Origin: JAIPEI01 sp964443135
Lineage (GTDB): Bacteria > Desulfobacterota > DSM-4660 > Desulfatiglandales > HGW-15
NCBI GenBank assembly: GCA_964443135.1
Contig: CAYUBQ010000018.1
Span: 1 to 64,000 of the forward strand
Direction: 5' to 3'
Length of the DNA stretch: 64,000 nucleotides
Positions within the stretch are counted from its first letter, which is position 1. Every line of letters begins with the position of its first letter. The notes beneath the pieces are model-generated. The model searched no databases and was not told where the DNA came from. It saw nothing but the letters and a program-made list of their open reading frames with translations. Below, one piece after another: positions 17,727-26,250 of this stretch. The translations under genes were made by a program, and so were the position numbers.

Positions 17727-18467
17727 TCACTCCTCCGGCGGGTGCCCCAGGTAGACCTCGATGACCTTGGGGTCCTCGAGGGCCTGCTTGGTCGGGGCGT
17801 CCACGATTTTGGAACCCTGATCGAGCACGATCACCTTCTCGGCCATGCCCACCACGGCCCGCATGATGTGCTCCACCATGGCCACCACGGCGATGCCCTC
17901 GTCCTTGGCCAGGTCCTTGATGAACTGCACCATCCCGTCGATATCGCTGGGATGCATGCCCGCCATGGCCTCGTCCATGAGCAGCAGCTTCGGCTTCATG
18001 GCCAGGGCCCGGGCGATCTCCATGAGCTTCTTCTCCACGGGGGTGAGGGTGCCGGCCTGCTTGGCGCGGTGCTCTCGGAGGCCCACGCGGTCGATGATCT
18101 GGTCGGCGATCTCCAGGGACTCGTTCACGTTCACCTCCGGCCCCAGAACGCCGAACATGGCGCCCACGGCCACGTTCTCCCGGACCGAGGCCGATGCGAA
18201 CGGCCTCGGGATCTGAAAGGTCCGTCCGAGCCCGAGGGGGGCCCGCTTGTAGGGCGGGAGCCGCGTGATGTCCTTGTCCTCGAAGAACACGCGCCCCTCC
18301 TCGGGAAAGAAGACCCCGCTGATCACGTTGAACAGGGTCGTCTTGCCGCTGCCGTTGGGTCCCACGATGCCGACGAACTCCCCGGCATCGATCTCGAGGC
18401 TCACCGCGTTGACCGCAACGAGGCCTCCGAACCGCTTGGTCACCTCCTCGAGCTTGAGCAGAGCCAT
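17727..18467 (-). CDS. livG: Branched-chain amino acid-type ABC transporter ATP-binding protein LivG
   Basis: This 246-residue ATPase has Walker A GPNGSGKTTLFN and the LivG-typical GLGRTFQIPRPFASASVREN. The signature region is degenerate, reading LTPVEKKLMEIARAL where LSGGQ-type motifs are expected; Walker B is LLLMDEAMAGMHP. LivG proteins usually read LSYGQQ(R/K)RLEIARAL, so the TPVEKK variant is a real departure, although LivG families from anaerobes do vary here. It is the partner of LivF, with 12 bases between it and livM. Confidence 0.9.
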   Translation of the reverse strand: MALLKLEEVTKRFGGLVAVNAVSLEIDAGEFVGIVGPNGSGKTTLFNVISGVFFPEEGRVFFEDKDITRLPPYKRAPLGLGRTFQIPRPFASASVRENVAVGAMFGVLGPEVNVNESLEIADQIIDRVGLREHRAKQAGTLTPVEKKLMEIARALAMKPKLLLMDEAMAGMHPSDIDGMVQFIKDLAKDEGIAVVAMVEHIMRAVVGMAEKVIVLDQGSKIVDAPTKQALEDPKVIEVYLGHPPEE

Positions 18468-18479
18468 AGTCGTCCCACC

Positions 18480-19481
18480 TTACACGATGTAGCGTCCCAG
18501 GGCGGTGTCCCTGAGCCGTTTCTTGAGCATCCCCACGACGCCTTCCGGGAACAGGACAATGATGCAGATGATGATCGGGGCGAAGATCAGGAGCTGGAAA
18601 CCCGGGAGGAAGATCGACAGGTAGTACTTGGAAAGACCGTAGATCAGCCCGCCGGCCACGGGGCCGAGCAGGGTGCCGGCCCCTCCGAGGAGCACGATGA
18701 TGATCGCCTCGATGGTGTAGTGGATCTCGAACACCTCCGGCGGGAACACGTAAGGGGTCTTCAGGGCCCAGGAGGTGGCCCCCACCAGCCCGGCGAAGCT
18801 GGCGCTGGTGACGAACGCGACGATCTTGAACTTGGTGACGTTGATCCCCATCACCTTGGCCGCATCCTCGTCCTCGCGGAGGGCGGTGAGGGCGTAGCCG
18901 ATCTTGCTCCGCATGTAGACCAGGGTCACGGCGGCGGCGAGCGCGGCGATCACCAGGACCATGACGTCCGCCCAGAAGGTGGCGAGCACGCTCGCCGCCT
19001 CCCGGCCCAGGATCTGGTTCAGCTCCCCCATGAAGATCATGCCCTCGGAGCCGTTCCAGATGCGCGCCCCTTCGATGAGGAACCGGAACCCCTCGTTCAC
19101 GCCGATGGTCGCAATGGCGAAGTAGGCCCCGCGGAGCCGGAGGGCCACGGCGCCCACGCAGAGGGAGAGGGCGGTGGAGAAGAGGATCGCCATGACGAAG
19201 CCGATCACGATCACCCAGGCGCCGAGACCCTCGTACTGGGCGAGGTGCACGATGGAGAGCGCCATGCCGTAGGTTCCCACGCCCATGAAGGCCACGTACC
19301 CGAAGTCCACGTACCCGGTCATTCCCAGGAAGATGTTGAAGGCCTGTCCCAGGGCGCAGTAGAAGAGGAGCATGGCCATGAGCTGCCACATGCCCGGCAT
19401 GTTCTTCCCCATCAGGAAGAGCACCAGGTACACGGCAAAGACCGGGATCAGCGGCAGGTACTTGCCAGTGTCTTTTTTCAT
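18480..19481 (-). CDS. livM: Branched-chain amino acid-type ABC transporter permease LivM
   Basis: This 333-residue membrane protein is the LivM-type permease. It has GYVDFGYVAFMGVGTYG near residue 55, the coupling loop KIGYALTALREDEDAAKVMGI near 195, and GGAGTLLGPVAGG near the end. About nine or ten hydrophobic segments are visible. Its ATG overlaps the livH stop by 4 bases, so the two permeases are made together. It forms the transmembrane pore with LivH. Confidence 0.92.
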   Translation of the reverse strand: MKKDTGKYLPLIPVFAVYLVLFLMGKNMPGMWQLMAMLLFYCALGQAFNIFLGMTGYVDFGYVAFMGVGTYGMALSIVHLAQYEGLGAWVIVIGFVMAILFSTALSLCVGAVALRLRGAYFAIATIGVNEGFRFLIEGARIWNGSEGMIFMGELNQILGREAASVLATFWADVMVLVIAALAAAVTLVYMRSKIGYALTALREDEDAAKVMGINVTKFKIVAFVTSASFAGLVGATSWALKTPYVFPPEVFEIHYTIEAIIIVLLGGAGTLLGPVAGGLIYGLSKYYLSIFLPGFQLLIFAPIIICIIVLFPEGVVGMLKKRLRDTALGRYIV

Positions 19482-20365
19482 TTTCCCCTCAGCAGTCCTG
19501 TGGGCCGGATCAGAAGGATGACCAGCAGGATCATGAACGACAGGAACCGGGTCAGGGCGAACGGCTCCACGCCCGGGAGCAGGGCGAAGAGGGTGTAGGA
19601 GCCGTTCTCGATGAGCCCGAAGACCAGGCCGCCGAAAAAGGCGCCGTAGGGAGAGGCCAGCCCGCCCAGGACGGCGATGACGAACGCCTTCAGGGTGTAG
19701 CCCCCGCCCATGTAGGGGTTGATCCCCACAGGGATGAACATGGTGAGGAGCACGCCGCTCGCCACGGTCAGACCGATGCCGAGCGCGAAGCTCCAGGCAT
19801 AGGCGGCCCCCACGTTCACGCCGCAGACCCGCGCCCCCTCGCTGTCCTCCACCACGCTCCGCATGGCGGAGCCGGCCCGGGTCCGGTTGAACCAGATGTA
19901 GAGGAGGACCGCGATCACCACGCTCCCCACGCCGGCGTAGAGCTTGCTCATGGGAATCACCGTGATGCCGAGGTCGATCTTGCCCACCACCCAGTTGTAG
20001 CCGCGGAACTCGGAGCCGAAGACGAGCTTGATCACCTCCTCAAGGAGGATGCCTATGGAGAAGGTGGCCAGGAGGGTGGCGAGCTCGGGCGCCTTGATGA
20101 GGCGCTGGATGACCGTGTAGTAGAAAAAGAGTCCCAGGGCCAGGCCCACGCCGAAAGCGGCCGGGATCGCCAGGATGGGGGAGATCCCGAGACCGTCGAA
20201 CAGGGCCAGGGTGACGAAGGCGCCCACCATGATGAAGGCCCCGTGGCCCACGTTGACCACCTTGAGGACCCCGAAGATCAGGCTGAGGCCCATGGTGGCC
20301 ATGCCGTAGACGGCGCCCAGGAACACGCCCTGGATGAGATTGCCGGCAAGCTGTTCAAAGACCAT
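19478..20365 (-). CDS. livH: Branched-chain amino acid-type ABC transporter permease LivH
   Basis: This 295-residue membrane protein is the LivH-type permease. It starts MVFEQLAGNLIQGVFLGAVY, followed by GLSLIFGVLKVVNVGHG and the coupling helix RTRAGSAMRSVVEDSEGARVCG, with GGLASPYGAFFGGL near the end. The reading frame extends to 20440, but the ATG at 20365 has GAGGAAGG 6 bases upstream and begins at the usual LivH N-terminus. It sits 108 bases after livK, behind a GC-rich hairpin. Confidence 0.92.
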   Translation of the reverse strand: MVFEQLAGNLIQGVFLGAVYGMATMGLSLIFGVLKVVNVGHGAFIMVGAFVTLALFDGLGISPILAIPAAFGVGLALGLFFYYTVIQRLIKAPELATLLATFSIGILLEEVIKLVFGSEFRGYNWVVGKIDLGITVIPMSKLYAGVGSVVIAVLLYIWFNRTRAGSAMRSVVEDSEGARVCGVNVGAAYAWSFALGIGLTVASGVLLTMFIPVGINPYMGGGYTLKAFVIAVLGGLASPYGAFFGGLVFGLIENGSYTLFALLPGVEPFALTRFLSFMILLVILLIRPTGLLRGK

Positions 20366-20435
20366 GCGAACCCTTCCTCGTGGTGGGGTGTGCCGGCCCG
20401 CACGGCCCGAGGAGGGCCGCCGGGAGCCGGGAAAA

Positions 20436-20465
20436 CCCACCCCCGCGCGGGGCGGGGGCGGGGGA
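20436..20465 (-). promoter_or_regulatory. GC-rich stem-loop between livK and livH
   Basis: CCCCGC (20441-20446) runs straight into GCGGGG (20447-20452), flanked by further C and G runs that can extend the pairing. Hairpins here often lower expression of permeases relative to the binding protein. There is no T-run, so a stability or attenuation role is inferred. Confidence 0.4.
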
Positions 20466-20473
20466 AGGTGCCC

Positions 20474-21751
20474 TTACTTGGGGACGGCCTTCACGCCCTG
20501 GGCCTTTTCCTCGAAGGTGGGCATGGGGTAGCAGGGCTTGCCCGTCTGGGCCGACTCGGGCCAGACGATGACCCGCTCTCCGTCCTGCCACTGGACATCC
20601 ACCATGGTGTGGCCCACCTGCAGGCCGGTGTCGTCCACGTCCCAGCCGCCGTAGAAGCTCATGAACCGGAGGTCCCCCAGGGCGGCCCGAACCTTGTCCG
20701 AGGCCAGGGAGCCGGCCTTTTCCACGGCCAGGGCGTAGGCCAGGACCTGGGCGCCGGCCTCGGCCGCGTGGTAGTCCGGGATCATGTCCTTCTGCACGGC
20801 CTTCTTGAAGAGCGCCACGAACTCGTCCTGGCCGGGTCCGATCCAGGGCAGCCCGGCCTTCTTGGCGCCTTCCTCGGAGTAGGTCACACCGTACTCCCAG
20901 TGGGAGGGGCCCATGACGCCCTCGGCCATGGTGGTGAGGGCCTCGTAGAACGCCGGCAGGGTGGCTGCGGCGATCAGGGAGAGCGCGTTGGCATCGATGT
21001 CCAGGTCCGCCATCTGGCGGTTGAAGAGCTGCCCGTCCTCGAAGTGGCCGCCGCCCAGGATGAAGTCGGGATCGGCCGCCTTGAGGGCCGAGAGAAGCGG
21101 GGTGAGGTCGGTCACGCCCTTGGGGTAGGTGCGCTCGAAGACCACCTCGAAGCCAAGCTCCCGGGCGTGCTTCTTGGCGCCCTCCATGACCATCTTGGCG
21201 AACTCCGAGTCCTCGTAGGCCAGGGCCACCTTCCTGGCCGAGGGATCGATCGTCTTGATCATGTCCAGGGTGCCCTGGTGGTAGCTCGTGGCCGGGCCGA
21301 TGGTCTGGACCACGTAGCGAAACCCCTGCTGAAAGATCGCATTGTTGGCGCCGCCGTGGTCCATGTAGAGCATCCGGTGGCTCTCGGTGACCGGCGCGCC
21401 CCGGAGGGTCAGCCCGGAGCTGTAAGGGGAGAAGACCACGTTGACCTTGTCCACCGTGATCAGCCGGCCGATCAGGCTGGTGACGGACTCCTTCTTGGAC
21501 TCGCAGTCGTAGTACTTGTACTCGATGGGGACCCGCTTCCCGTCGATCATCACCCCGCCGTAGACGTTGTTCACCCAGTCCACGCAGGCGTTGATGCCGC
21601 CCACGGCCTGCTCGCCGGCCTTGGCGTATTTTCCGGAGAGGCAGGCGGGATGGCCGATGACGATCTTGGAGGCGGCCAGCGCGTTCCCGCAGACCAGAAG
21701 CCCGACCGCTGCGACGACGCCCATGAACACAAGGATACCTTTCCTTTTCAT
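20474..21751 (-). CDS. livK: ABC transporter substrate-binding protein, LivK-like
   Basis: This 425-residue periplasmic binding protein has a signal peptide (ILVFMGVVAAVGLLVCGNALA) and a type I periplasmic-binding fold, with IGHPACLSGKYAKAGEQA near the mature N-terminus and VNVVFSPYSSGLTLRG later. The ATG at 21751 has AAGGAGG upstream; the frame extends further 5' but without leader character. Family members bind leucine, isoleucine and valine, but also amides, urea or aromatic acids, so the ligand is open. It is first in the livKHMGF operon. Confidence 0.9.
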   Translation of the reverse strand: MKRKGILVFMGVVAAVGLLVCGNALAASKIVIGHPACLSGKYAKAGEQAVGGINACVDWVNNVYGGVMIDGKRVPIEYKYYDCESKKESVTSLIGRLITVDKVNVVFSPYSSGLTLRGAPVTESHRMLYMDHGGANNAIFQQGFRYVVQTIGPATSYHQGTLDMIKTIDPSARKVALAYEDSEFAKMVMEGAKKHARELGFEVVFERTYPKGVTDLTPLLSALKAADPDFILGGGHFEDGQLFNRQMADLDIDANALSLIAAATLPAFYEALTTMAEGVMGPSHWEYGVTYSEEGAKKAGLPWIGPGQDEFVALFKKAVQKDMIPDYHAAEAGAQVLAYALAVEKAGSLASDKVRAALGDLRFMSFYGGWDVDDTGLQVGHTMVDVQWQDGERVIVWPESAQTGKPCYPMPTFEEKAQGVKAVPK

Positions 21752-21913
21752 GTCGTTCCTCCTTTTGAGATGGTGCAGGGTGGTGGTTTGCGGGGAGACC
21801 CGCCCGCCTCGATCCGGCCTTCCGACTCTCCGGCGCTTCGCCTCGATCGAGGGAGGCGCAGGGTCCGGACCGGGCGATGACGACTTCTCCACGGGGGAAA
21901 GCTCCACTATGGA

Positions 21914-21943
21914 ATCTTACCCCGAGAGGGCCCGTTGCTTCAA
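21914..21943 (-). promoter_or_regulatory. Possible promoter for livKHMGF
   Basis: TTGAAG (21943-21938) and TAAGAT (21919-21914) with an 18-base spacer on the minus strand, about 160 bases before livK. The boxes are moderate matches only. Confidence 0.35.
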
Positions 21944-21995
21944 TCCCGAAAGTTTGGGTTTTTTCTGTAAGAAAAACTCCTACAGCCGGGCGTGT

Positions 21996-23004
21996 TCAGG
22001 CCTCGATCAGCCCGGTCTGGATGGCGAACCGGGACAGGTCCGCGTTGTTCCGCAGGTTCAGCTTCTTGAGGAGCCTGGCCCGGTAGGTGTCCACGGTCCG
22101 GGTGCTGAGGTGGTAGGCCTCTGCAATCTCACGGTTGGTCTGCCCCATGGCGAGAGCCCGATGGCGATGGCGCGCGTCGTTCGCCCGGAACTGGTCGGCG
22201 ATCTCCCGGGGAAAGATCTCGTAGTCGGTCCTTCCTCTCGCATCCCGGCTTTGCACGCCGAACAGCTTCTCGAACCGGGAGCCCACCATGACGTAGCGAT
22301 GGTCCCGGTCCTTGATGTAGACCACGGCGGGCGTGTTCTCCAGGATTCCGGTGATCTCCCGGGTGCGCTGCCGGACCTGCCGCTCCAGTTCCTTGGAGTG
22401 GAGGCTCAGCTCTTCCTGGGTGCGGCGGAGCTCCTCCTCGGTCTTCTTGAGCTCGGTGATGTCCAGGCTGAAGATCGCTACCCGGACCACCTTTCCGTCC
22501 GCATGGTACACCGGGTAGAGGTGGGTGTCGAAGGTGCGGCTGCCGCGGCGGTCCTCGTACCGGATCGGTTTTCCCGACCGAATGACCCCGTCCAGATGCG
22601 CCCGCTCCCTCGCCGCGATCTCCTCCTGAAAGTAGCCGAAGATGCTCCTTCCCACCAGGGTCTCGGCGGTGGGCTCGCTCAACGCGCGGGCCGCGCTCTT
22701 GTTGGCGGAGCGCCCACTGGAAGTGGTCCAGGATGGCGTTGACCGCCTCGAGCCCGCCGGGCCGCTCCGGGAGCTCCAGAAAGCGGCGGACCACCTCCAG
22801 GCCGGCCATGACCCGGGCCGCCTTGAGGTTCTCCTGGAGGTAGGAGGAGAGATGGTTTCGAACCGTCTGCGCCCTGGACACGGCCTGGCGGTTCACCTCG
22901 TCCAGGGCGGACTGCTTCAGGGAGGCGTAGTAGAGAACCCCGCCGACGGACGTGGACAGGAAGGCGAGGAGGCTCAGCACCACCAGGATGGAGCGGACCT
23001 TCAT
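21996..23004 (-). pseudogene. Decayed membrane PAS sensor with LuxR-type DNA-binding end
   Basis: Two overlapping frames make one broken gene. The 5' part (from the ATG at 23004) has a membrane span (ILVVLSLLAFLSTSVGGV) and a sensor helix ending LEAVNAILDHFQ near 22720, where the frame is lost. The downstream frame resumes with a PAS domain lacking its first strands (ETLVGRSIFGYF to FSLDITELKKTEEEL) and a coiled coil. A second PAS then jumps abruptly into the last two thirds of a LuxR helix-turn-helix (QTNREIAEAYHLSTRTVDTYRA). Missing are the start of PAS1, the tail of PAS2 and the TPRE-type start of the HTH. At least two deletions, one causing a frameshift, explain this. Confidence 0.72.
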
Positions 23005-23583
23005 GACGGCCCCCACCGTGTCGGGACGGGCGGCGCCCCGGGGGAGGTCCGTCTCCCTCGGGGCGATGCGGTGGACCATGCGCTTACGCACTCTTACCCC
23101 GGATCGGTGTGGGGGTCAAGGCGGGGTGTCCTCCAATGAGAGCTGATCGCCGGGTACTCCGGGAGCCATCGATGGGCTCCCTCCGTTCCCAGCCAACCAC
23201 CCCCTTTTCTCTTTCACACCTCGTTCCTCACAGCCTTCCCCACAGAAAGAACAATTTCAGGGACTGACGCATTCGCAAAAACCCCGCTCACGCGCCGCTG
23301 GTAGCGCTATAACCTGTTGAAATGCCATTGGCAGATCTCAAGGATTCGGGCTTTTTGCGACGCCATCAGGGACTGCCTGGCTTTCGGCAGGAAACCAGAA
23401 GGCGCGGGCCTTTGACCGATCCACCGGGGTCATGTATTCTGCCCTTGCTGCTTGCCATCCCACGCGCGCTCGATGTCGTCTCAAAGAGCCGAAGCCTCGA
23501 GATCTGCTGCGTCACCCCTGTTTGCCGGGACGACTGTGATCTCGATGCTCCGAGCATGATCCTGTCGGTCGGTGAGGTCCGTG
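23005..23583. other. Non-coding stretch between the sensor pseudogene and the radical SAM gene
   Basis: No credible gene is seen here. It holds one copy of the dispersed repeat (23265-23369) and about 200 bases of lower-GC sequence before the radical SAM start. A weak ribosome binding site GGTGAGG lies at 23571-23577. Confidence 0.6.
23265..23369 (+). repeat. Dispersed ~105-bp repeat, copy 1 (direct)
   Basis: It runs from TGACGCATTCGCAAAAACC to CTTTTTGCGACGCCATCAG. The ends are imperfect inverted repeats: TCGCAAAAA at the left and TTTTTGCGA at the right. The internal block CGCTCACGCGCCGCTGG, GCGCTATAACC and AGATCTCAAGG is shared with the copies at 24896, 39454, 40793 and 52550 (inverted). 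Confidence 0.85.
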
Positions 23584-24642
23584 ATGACCATTCCAGAGGT
23601 TCGGTTGTTCCATATCGAAGTCAGCAATATGTGCAACTTCAGGTGTGGCTTCTGCCCCATAACCGTCACTCGGAGAAAGCCGCACTCGATGCCTCTGGAC
23701 GTGTTCGAGCGGATCGTCGACCAGATATCTGACAACCGACTGTCCAATCTCATCACCCTTCACGTGTTGGGGGAGCCACTGCTCTATGCCGACATCCTGA
23801 ACGCCGTGCGATATGCCAGTGACCGGCAGTTGAAAGTCAACATCACGACCAACGGCAGCCTGCTGAATGAAAAACTGATCCGAGCCTTGAACAACAGCGG
23901 TTTGTACAGCATGGACATTTCACTCCAGCTCTTTGGGAATCATCGGCATGCCTCGAGGCACGCCGGCATGTCGTTCCAGGAATATTACAGCCACGTGCTG
24001 CGCTCGGTTCACATGATTCGAAACAATACTGACATACAACTGATCGTGAAAGTTATGAACACGATCAGCTGGCCCCTGTTTTCGATGGGGCGACCCTCGG
24101 GCTTTGTCCAACAGGGCCGGGAGTTCAGGGGGCTTGTCCAGAAAATCATCATGGACATCAATCAGGAGCTGGGATCCGACCTTCGTGACCGGGAAGTAGC
24201 CGAACGGATCAAGTCCGTGAACTTGAATTCGGCTGTACGAATACGGATCGACGAGAAGTTCTTTGTCTTCGTCCAGCTGTTTATGGATTGGGGTAACGCG
24301 TTTTGCGAAAAGAAAGTCTACCCTGTGAAATTCGGCTCATGTTCTTTTGCATTCAGGACGCCTGCTGTTCTCAGTAACGGATCCGTGGTCATCTGCGGCG
24401 CGGATTACGACGGACACACAAGCCTGGGCCACATTGACGATGGTCCCCTCACCTCCATTTTCAGCTCCGAAAGAGCACATGAGCTCTGGGACGGATTCAA
24501 AAAAAACAAACTGAAACACCCTTACTGCCGGCAGTGTTTTGGCAGCAGCAGCCGGTTTCTTGCCTGGGGAAAGGGCCTCGGCAGTATCCTGGCATCCAGG
24601 TTCCTGAAGCTTCAAGGTGAGAACCGGGTAATGATCCGCTGA
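23584..24642 (+). CDS. Radical SAM protein with SPASM-like C-terminal cysteines
   Basis: This 352-residue protein starts at the ATG behind GGTGAGG (in-frame GTG codons exist at 23572 and 23581). The radical SAM motif is CNFRCGFC near residue 17, followed by LHVLGEPLLY and NITTNGSLL as in the AdoMet barrel. Cysteines near the end (FGSCSF, VICGAD, YCRQCFG) resemble a SPASM/twitch domain that binds extra Fe-S for peptide or sugar modification. No precursor peptide is evident nearby. Codon use is clearly less GC-rich than its neighbours, and it lies between two direct copies of the dispersed repeat, which suggests acquisition from elsewhere. The substrate is unknown. Confidence 0.82.
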   Translation: MTIPEVRLFHIEVSNMCNFRCGFCPITVTRRKPHSMPLDVFERIVDQISDNRLSNLITLHVLGEPLLYADILNAVRYASDRQLKVNITTNGSLLNEKLIRALNNSGLYSMDISLQLFGNHRHASRHAGMSFQEYYSHVLRSVHMIRNNTDIQLIVKVMNTISWPLFSMGRPSGFVQQGREFRGLVQKIIMDINQELGSDLRDREVAERIKSVNLNSAVRIRIDEKFFVFVQLFMDWGNAFCEKKVYPVKFGSCSFAFRTPAVLSNGSVVICGADYDGHTSLGHIDDGPLTSIFSSERAHELWDGFKKNKLKHPYCRQCFGSSSRFLAWGKGLGSILASRFLKLQGENRVMIR

Positions 24643-24700
24643 GTTGCTCCTCGGGGCCAAACGGGTGTCGTGCCGAAGTCGAGGATGAGGCCGCGGCGCG

Positions 24701-24847
24701 TCACGGGGCAGCTGCACCGGTCCGGCCCAGCCGGCGTTCCGCCTCCTCGACCGTGTCGAAGATCGAACTCAGCCACATCCACAACGCCTCCCGTGCGAAC
24801 CGGGACGTAATCGGGCATCTTGTGTCGCTCAGAAAATGCGCCAGATC
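24701..24847 (-). pseudogene. Short gene remnant (C-terminal piece of an unrecognised protein)
   Basis: On the minus strand 49 codons read open with GC-rich third positions, through FAREALWMWLSSIFDT and VEEAERRLGRTG to a stop at 24701. An in-frame stop lies immediately upstream at 24848, and no good start or ribosome binding site is present. The composition looks like a true helical C-terminus cut off by decay near the repeat. I cannot name the family. Confidence 0.35.
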
Positions 24848-24895
24848 TCATGGAATGTCAGGACCGTCTTCGACTACCTCCGGATGACCAAGAAT

Positions 24896-24999
24896 TGACG
24901 CATTCGCAAAAACCCGCTCACGCGCCGCTGGAAGCGCTATAGGCTATTGATATTCCTAGGGTAGATCTCAAGGCTTGGGACTTTTTACGACCCCATCAG
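24896..24999 (+). repeat. Dispersed ~105-bp repeat, copy 2 (direct)
   Basis: It runs from TGACGCATTCGCAAAAACC to CTTTTTACGACCCCATCAG and matches copy 1 almost base for base over the first 45 bases and again over AGATCTCAAGG. With copy 1 it brackets the low-GC radical SAM gene. Confidence 0.85.
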
Positions 25000-25215
25000 A
25001 ATTCATGTGTCCCGTGCTCGAACAACTCCGGGTGAGAACAAATTAGCCTTGGTTTGACCGGCCGCCCCTTTTGGGGTAGGTTCGCGGTGGGACACGCACA
25101 CATGCCCCAGTCTTCGGGCGACGCCCCAAAGGACAATAACTTACTTACTGAAATTATTTATTTCATTATACTGATATCGTAGCAATATCACCGGAAGATC
25201 CATGCGAGGAACCCC

Positions 25216-26250
25216 ATGAACCATGACGCCACGGACACGGGCCCGTCGGAAGCACCGGCCGCGCCGGCGAACGCGGACCTCCAGGGGCTTCCCGAGGTCC
25301 TGCTGCGCCTGGAGTCCCTCGACCTGGAGACCGGGCCCTACTGCACGAGCGCCGGGGACGCCCCGGACGTGCTGGTCGGGTCCATCCGCCGGGTCGGCCT
25401 CCTCAACCCTCCGCTGGTGCACGGAAACGGGCGGGCTGGTTGGAACGTGGTCACGGGCTTCCGGCGACTCCGCGCGCTGCGCGCCCTGGGTCGAGCCTCG
25501 TGCAGCGGCCGGGATCTCTCCGGCACCTCCCGGTCCGGGCTCGAAAGGCTCCTCCTGGGCCTGCACGACAACCTGGCCACCCGGACCCTGAACGAGATGG
25601 AGAAGGCCATGGCGCTTTCCCGGCTCTCGGCCTTTGTCGACCGGGACGCCCTGCGAAGCGACTACCTGCCCCTTCTGGGGCTTCCCCGGAGAGAGGACCT
25701 GCTGGCGTCCTACCTCGCCCTGGCGCAGGCCGAGCCCCCGGTGCGGGCGGCCGTGGCCGGGGGAGGGCTCGGCATGCGGGCCTTTCAGGCGTTGCAGCCC
25801 TGGAGGGCCGAGGACCGGGCGGCGGCCCTGCACTGCATTCAGACCCTAAATATAAACATCAACAAACAGATCCAATTCATTGATATATTGTTTGATCTCA
25901 TGATGATGGAAGCATGCAGCGCCCAGGACCTCCTGGGGAGCCCCCCGTTCCGAACGGTGCTGGAGCAGGGCGGGGCCAACCCGCCCCAGGCCGCGGCGCG
26001 GCTCCTCGAGCTGCTGCGGCGACGCCGGTCTCCCGCAGTGAGCGCGGCCGAGCGGGCCTTCCAGGGCCGGGTGGAGGGGCTGGGCCTTTCCCGGAACGTC
26101 CGGGTGGTCCCGCCCCCGGGCTTCGAGGGCCCGGTCTTCCGCCTGGAGATCGCCTTTCGCTCCGGGCGCGAGCTCCGGGACGAGCTGGTCCGCCTCGGGC
26201 GGACGCCGGGGATCGACACCCTGGGGCCGCCGTGGGAGGAGGACGAGTGA
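25216..26250 (+). CDS. ParB-like protein (ParB/Srx N-domain plus HTH)
   Basis: This 344-residue protein has a ParB-type N-domain (LVGSIRRVGLLNPPLV near residue 55, then VVTGFRRLRALRALG). A segment like ParB box III follows (HDNLATRTLNEMEKAMAL), then a helix-turn-helix-like region near 150-200. The arginine motif reads GFRRLRA instead of GERRYRA, so CTP switching may be altered. No ParA partner is present, so a chromosome-partition role is unlikely. The last four bases overlap the start of the SPL-like radical SAM gene as GTGA, so the two are co-translated. Residues about 211-232 are encoded by a sharply AT-rich run (25848-25912) in an otherwise GC-rich gene. Confidence 0.72.
   Translation: MNHDATDTGPSEAPAAPANADLQGLPEVLLRLESLDLETGPYCTSAGDAPDVLVGSIRRVGLLNPPLVHGNGRAGWNVVTGFRRLRALRALGRASCSGRDLSGTSRSGLERLLLGLHDNLATRTLNEMEKAMALSRLSAFVDRDALRSDYLPLLGLPRREDLLASYLALAQAEPPVRAAVAGGGLGMRAFQALQPWRAEDRAAALHCIQTLNININKQIQFIDILFDLMMMEACSAQDLLGSPPFRTVLEQGGANPPQAAARLLELLRRRRSPAVSAAERAFQGRVEGLGLSRNVRVVPPPGFEGPVFRLEIAFRSGRELRDELVRLGRTPGIDTLGPPWEEDE

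Larger units (their letters stand above)
24643..25215. other. Non-coding stretch with a repeat copy, a gene remnant and an AT-rich leader
   Basis: It contains a short open remnant on the minus strand (24701-24847), repeat copy 2 (24896-24999) and an AT-rich run at 25139-25195 just before the ParB-like gene. That run includes TATACT within TTTCATTATACTG and is probably a promoter, but no good -35 box is seen. Confidence 0.55.

Noticed and set aside
16887..19598. 903-codon plus-strand open frame across the liv genes
   Set aside because: It is antisense to livF, livG and livM, with no family motif and no ribosome binding site. High GC keeps the opposite frame open.
23265..24999. CRISPR array
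   Set aside because: The repeats are about 105 bp, scattered over tens of kilobases, without regular spacers or cas genes.
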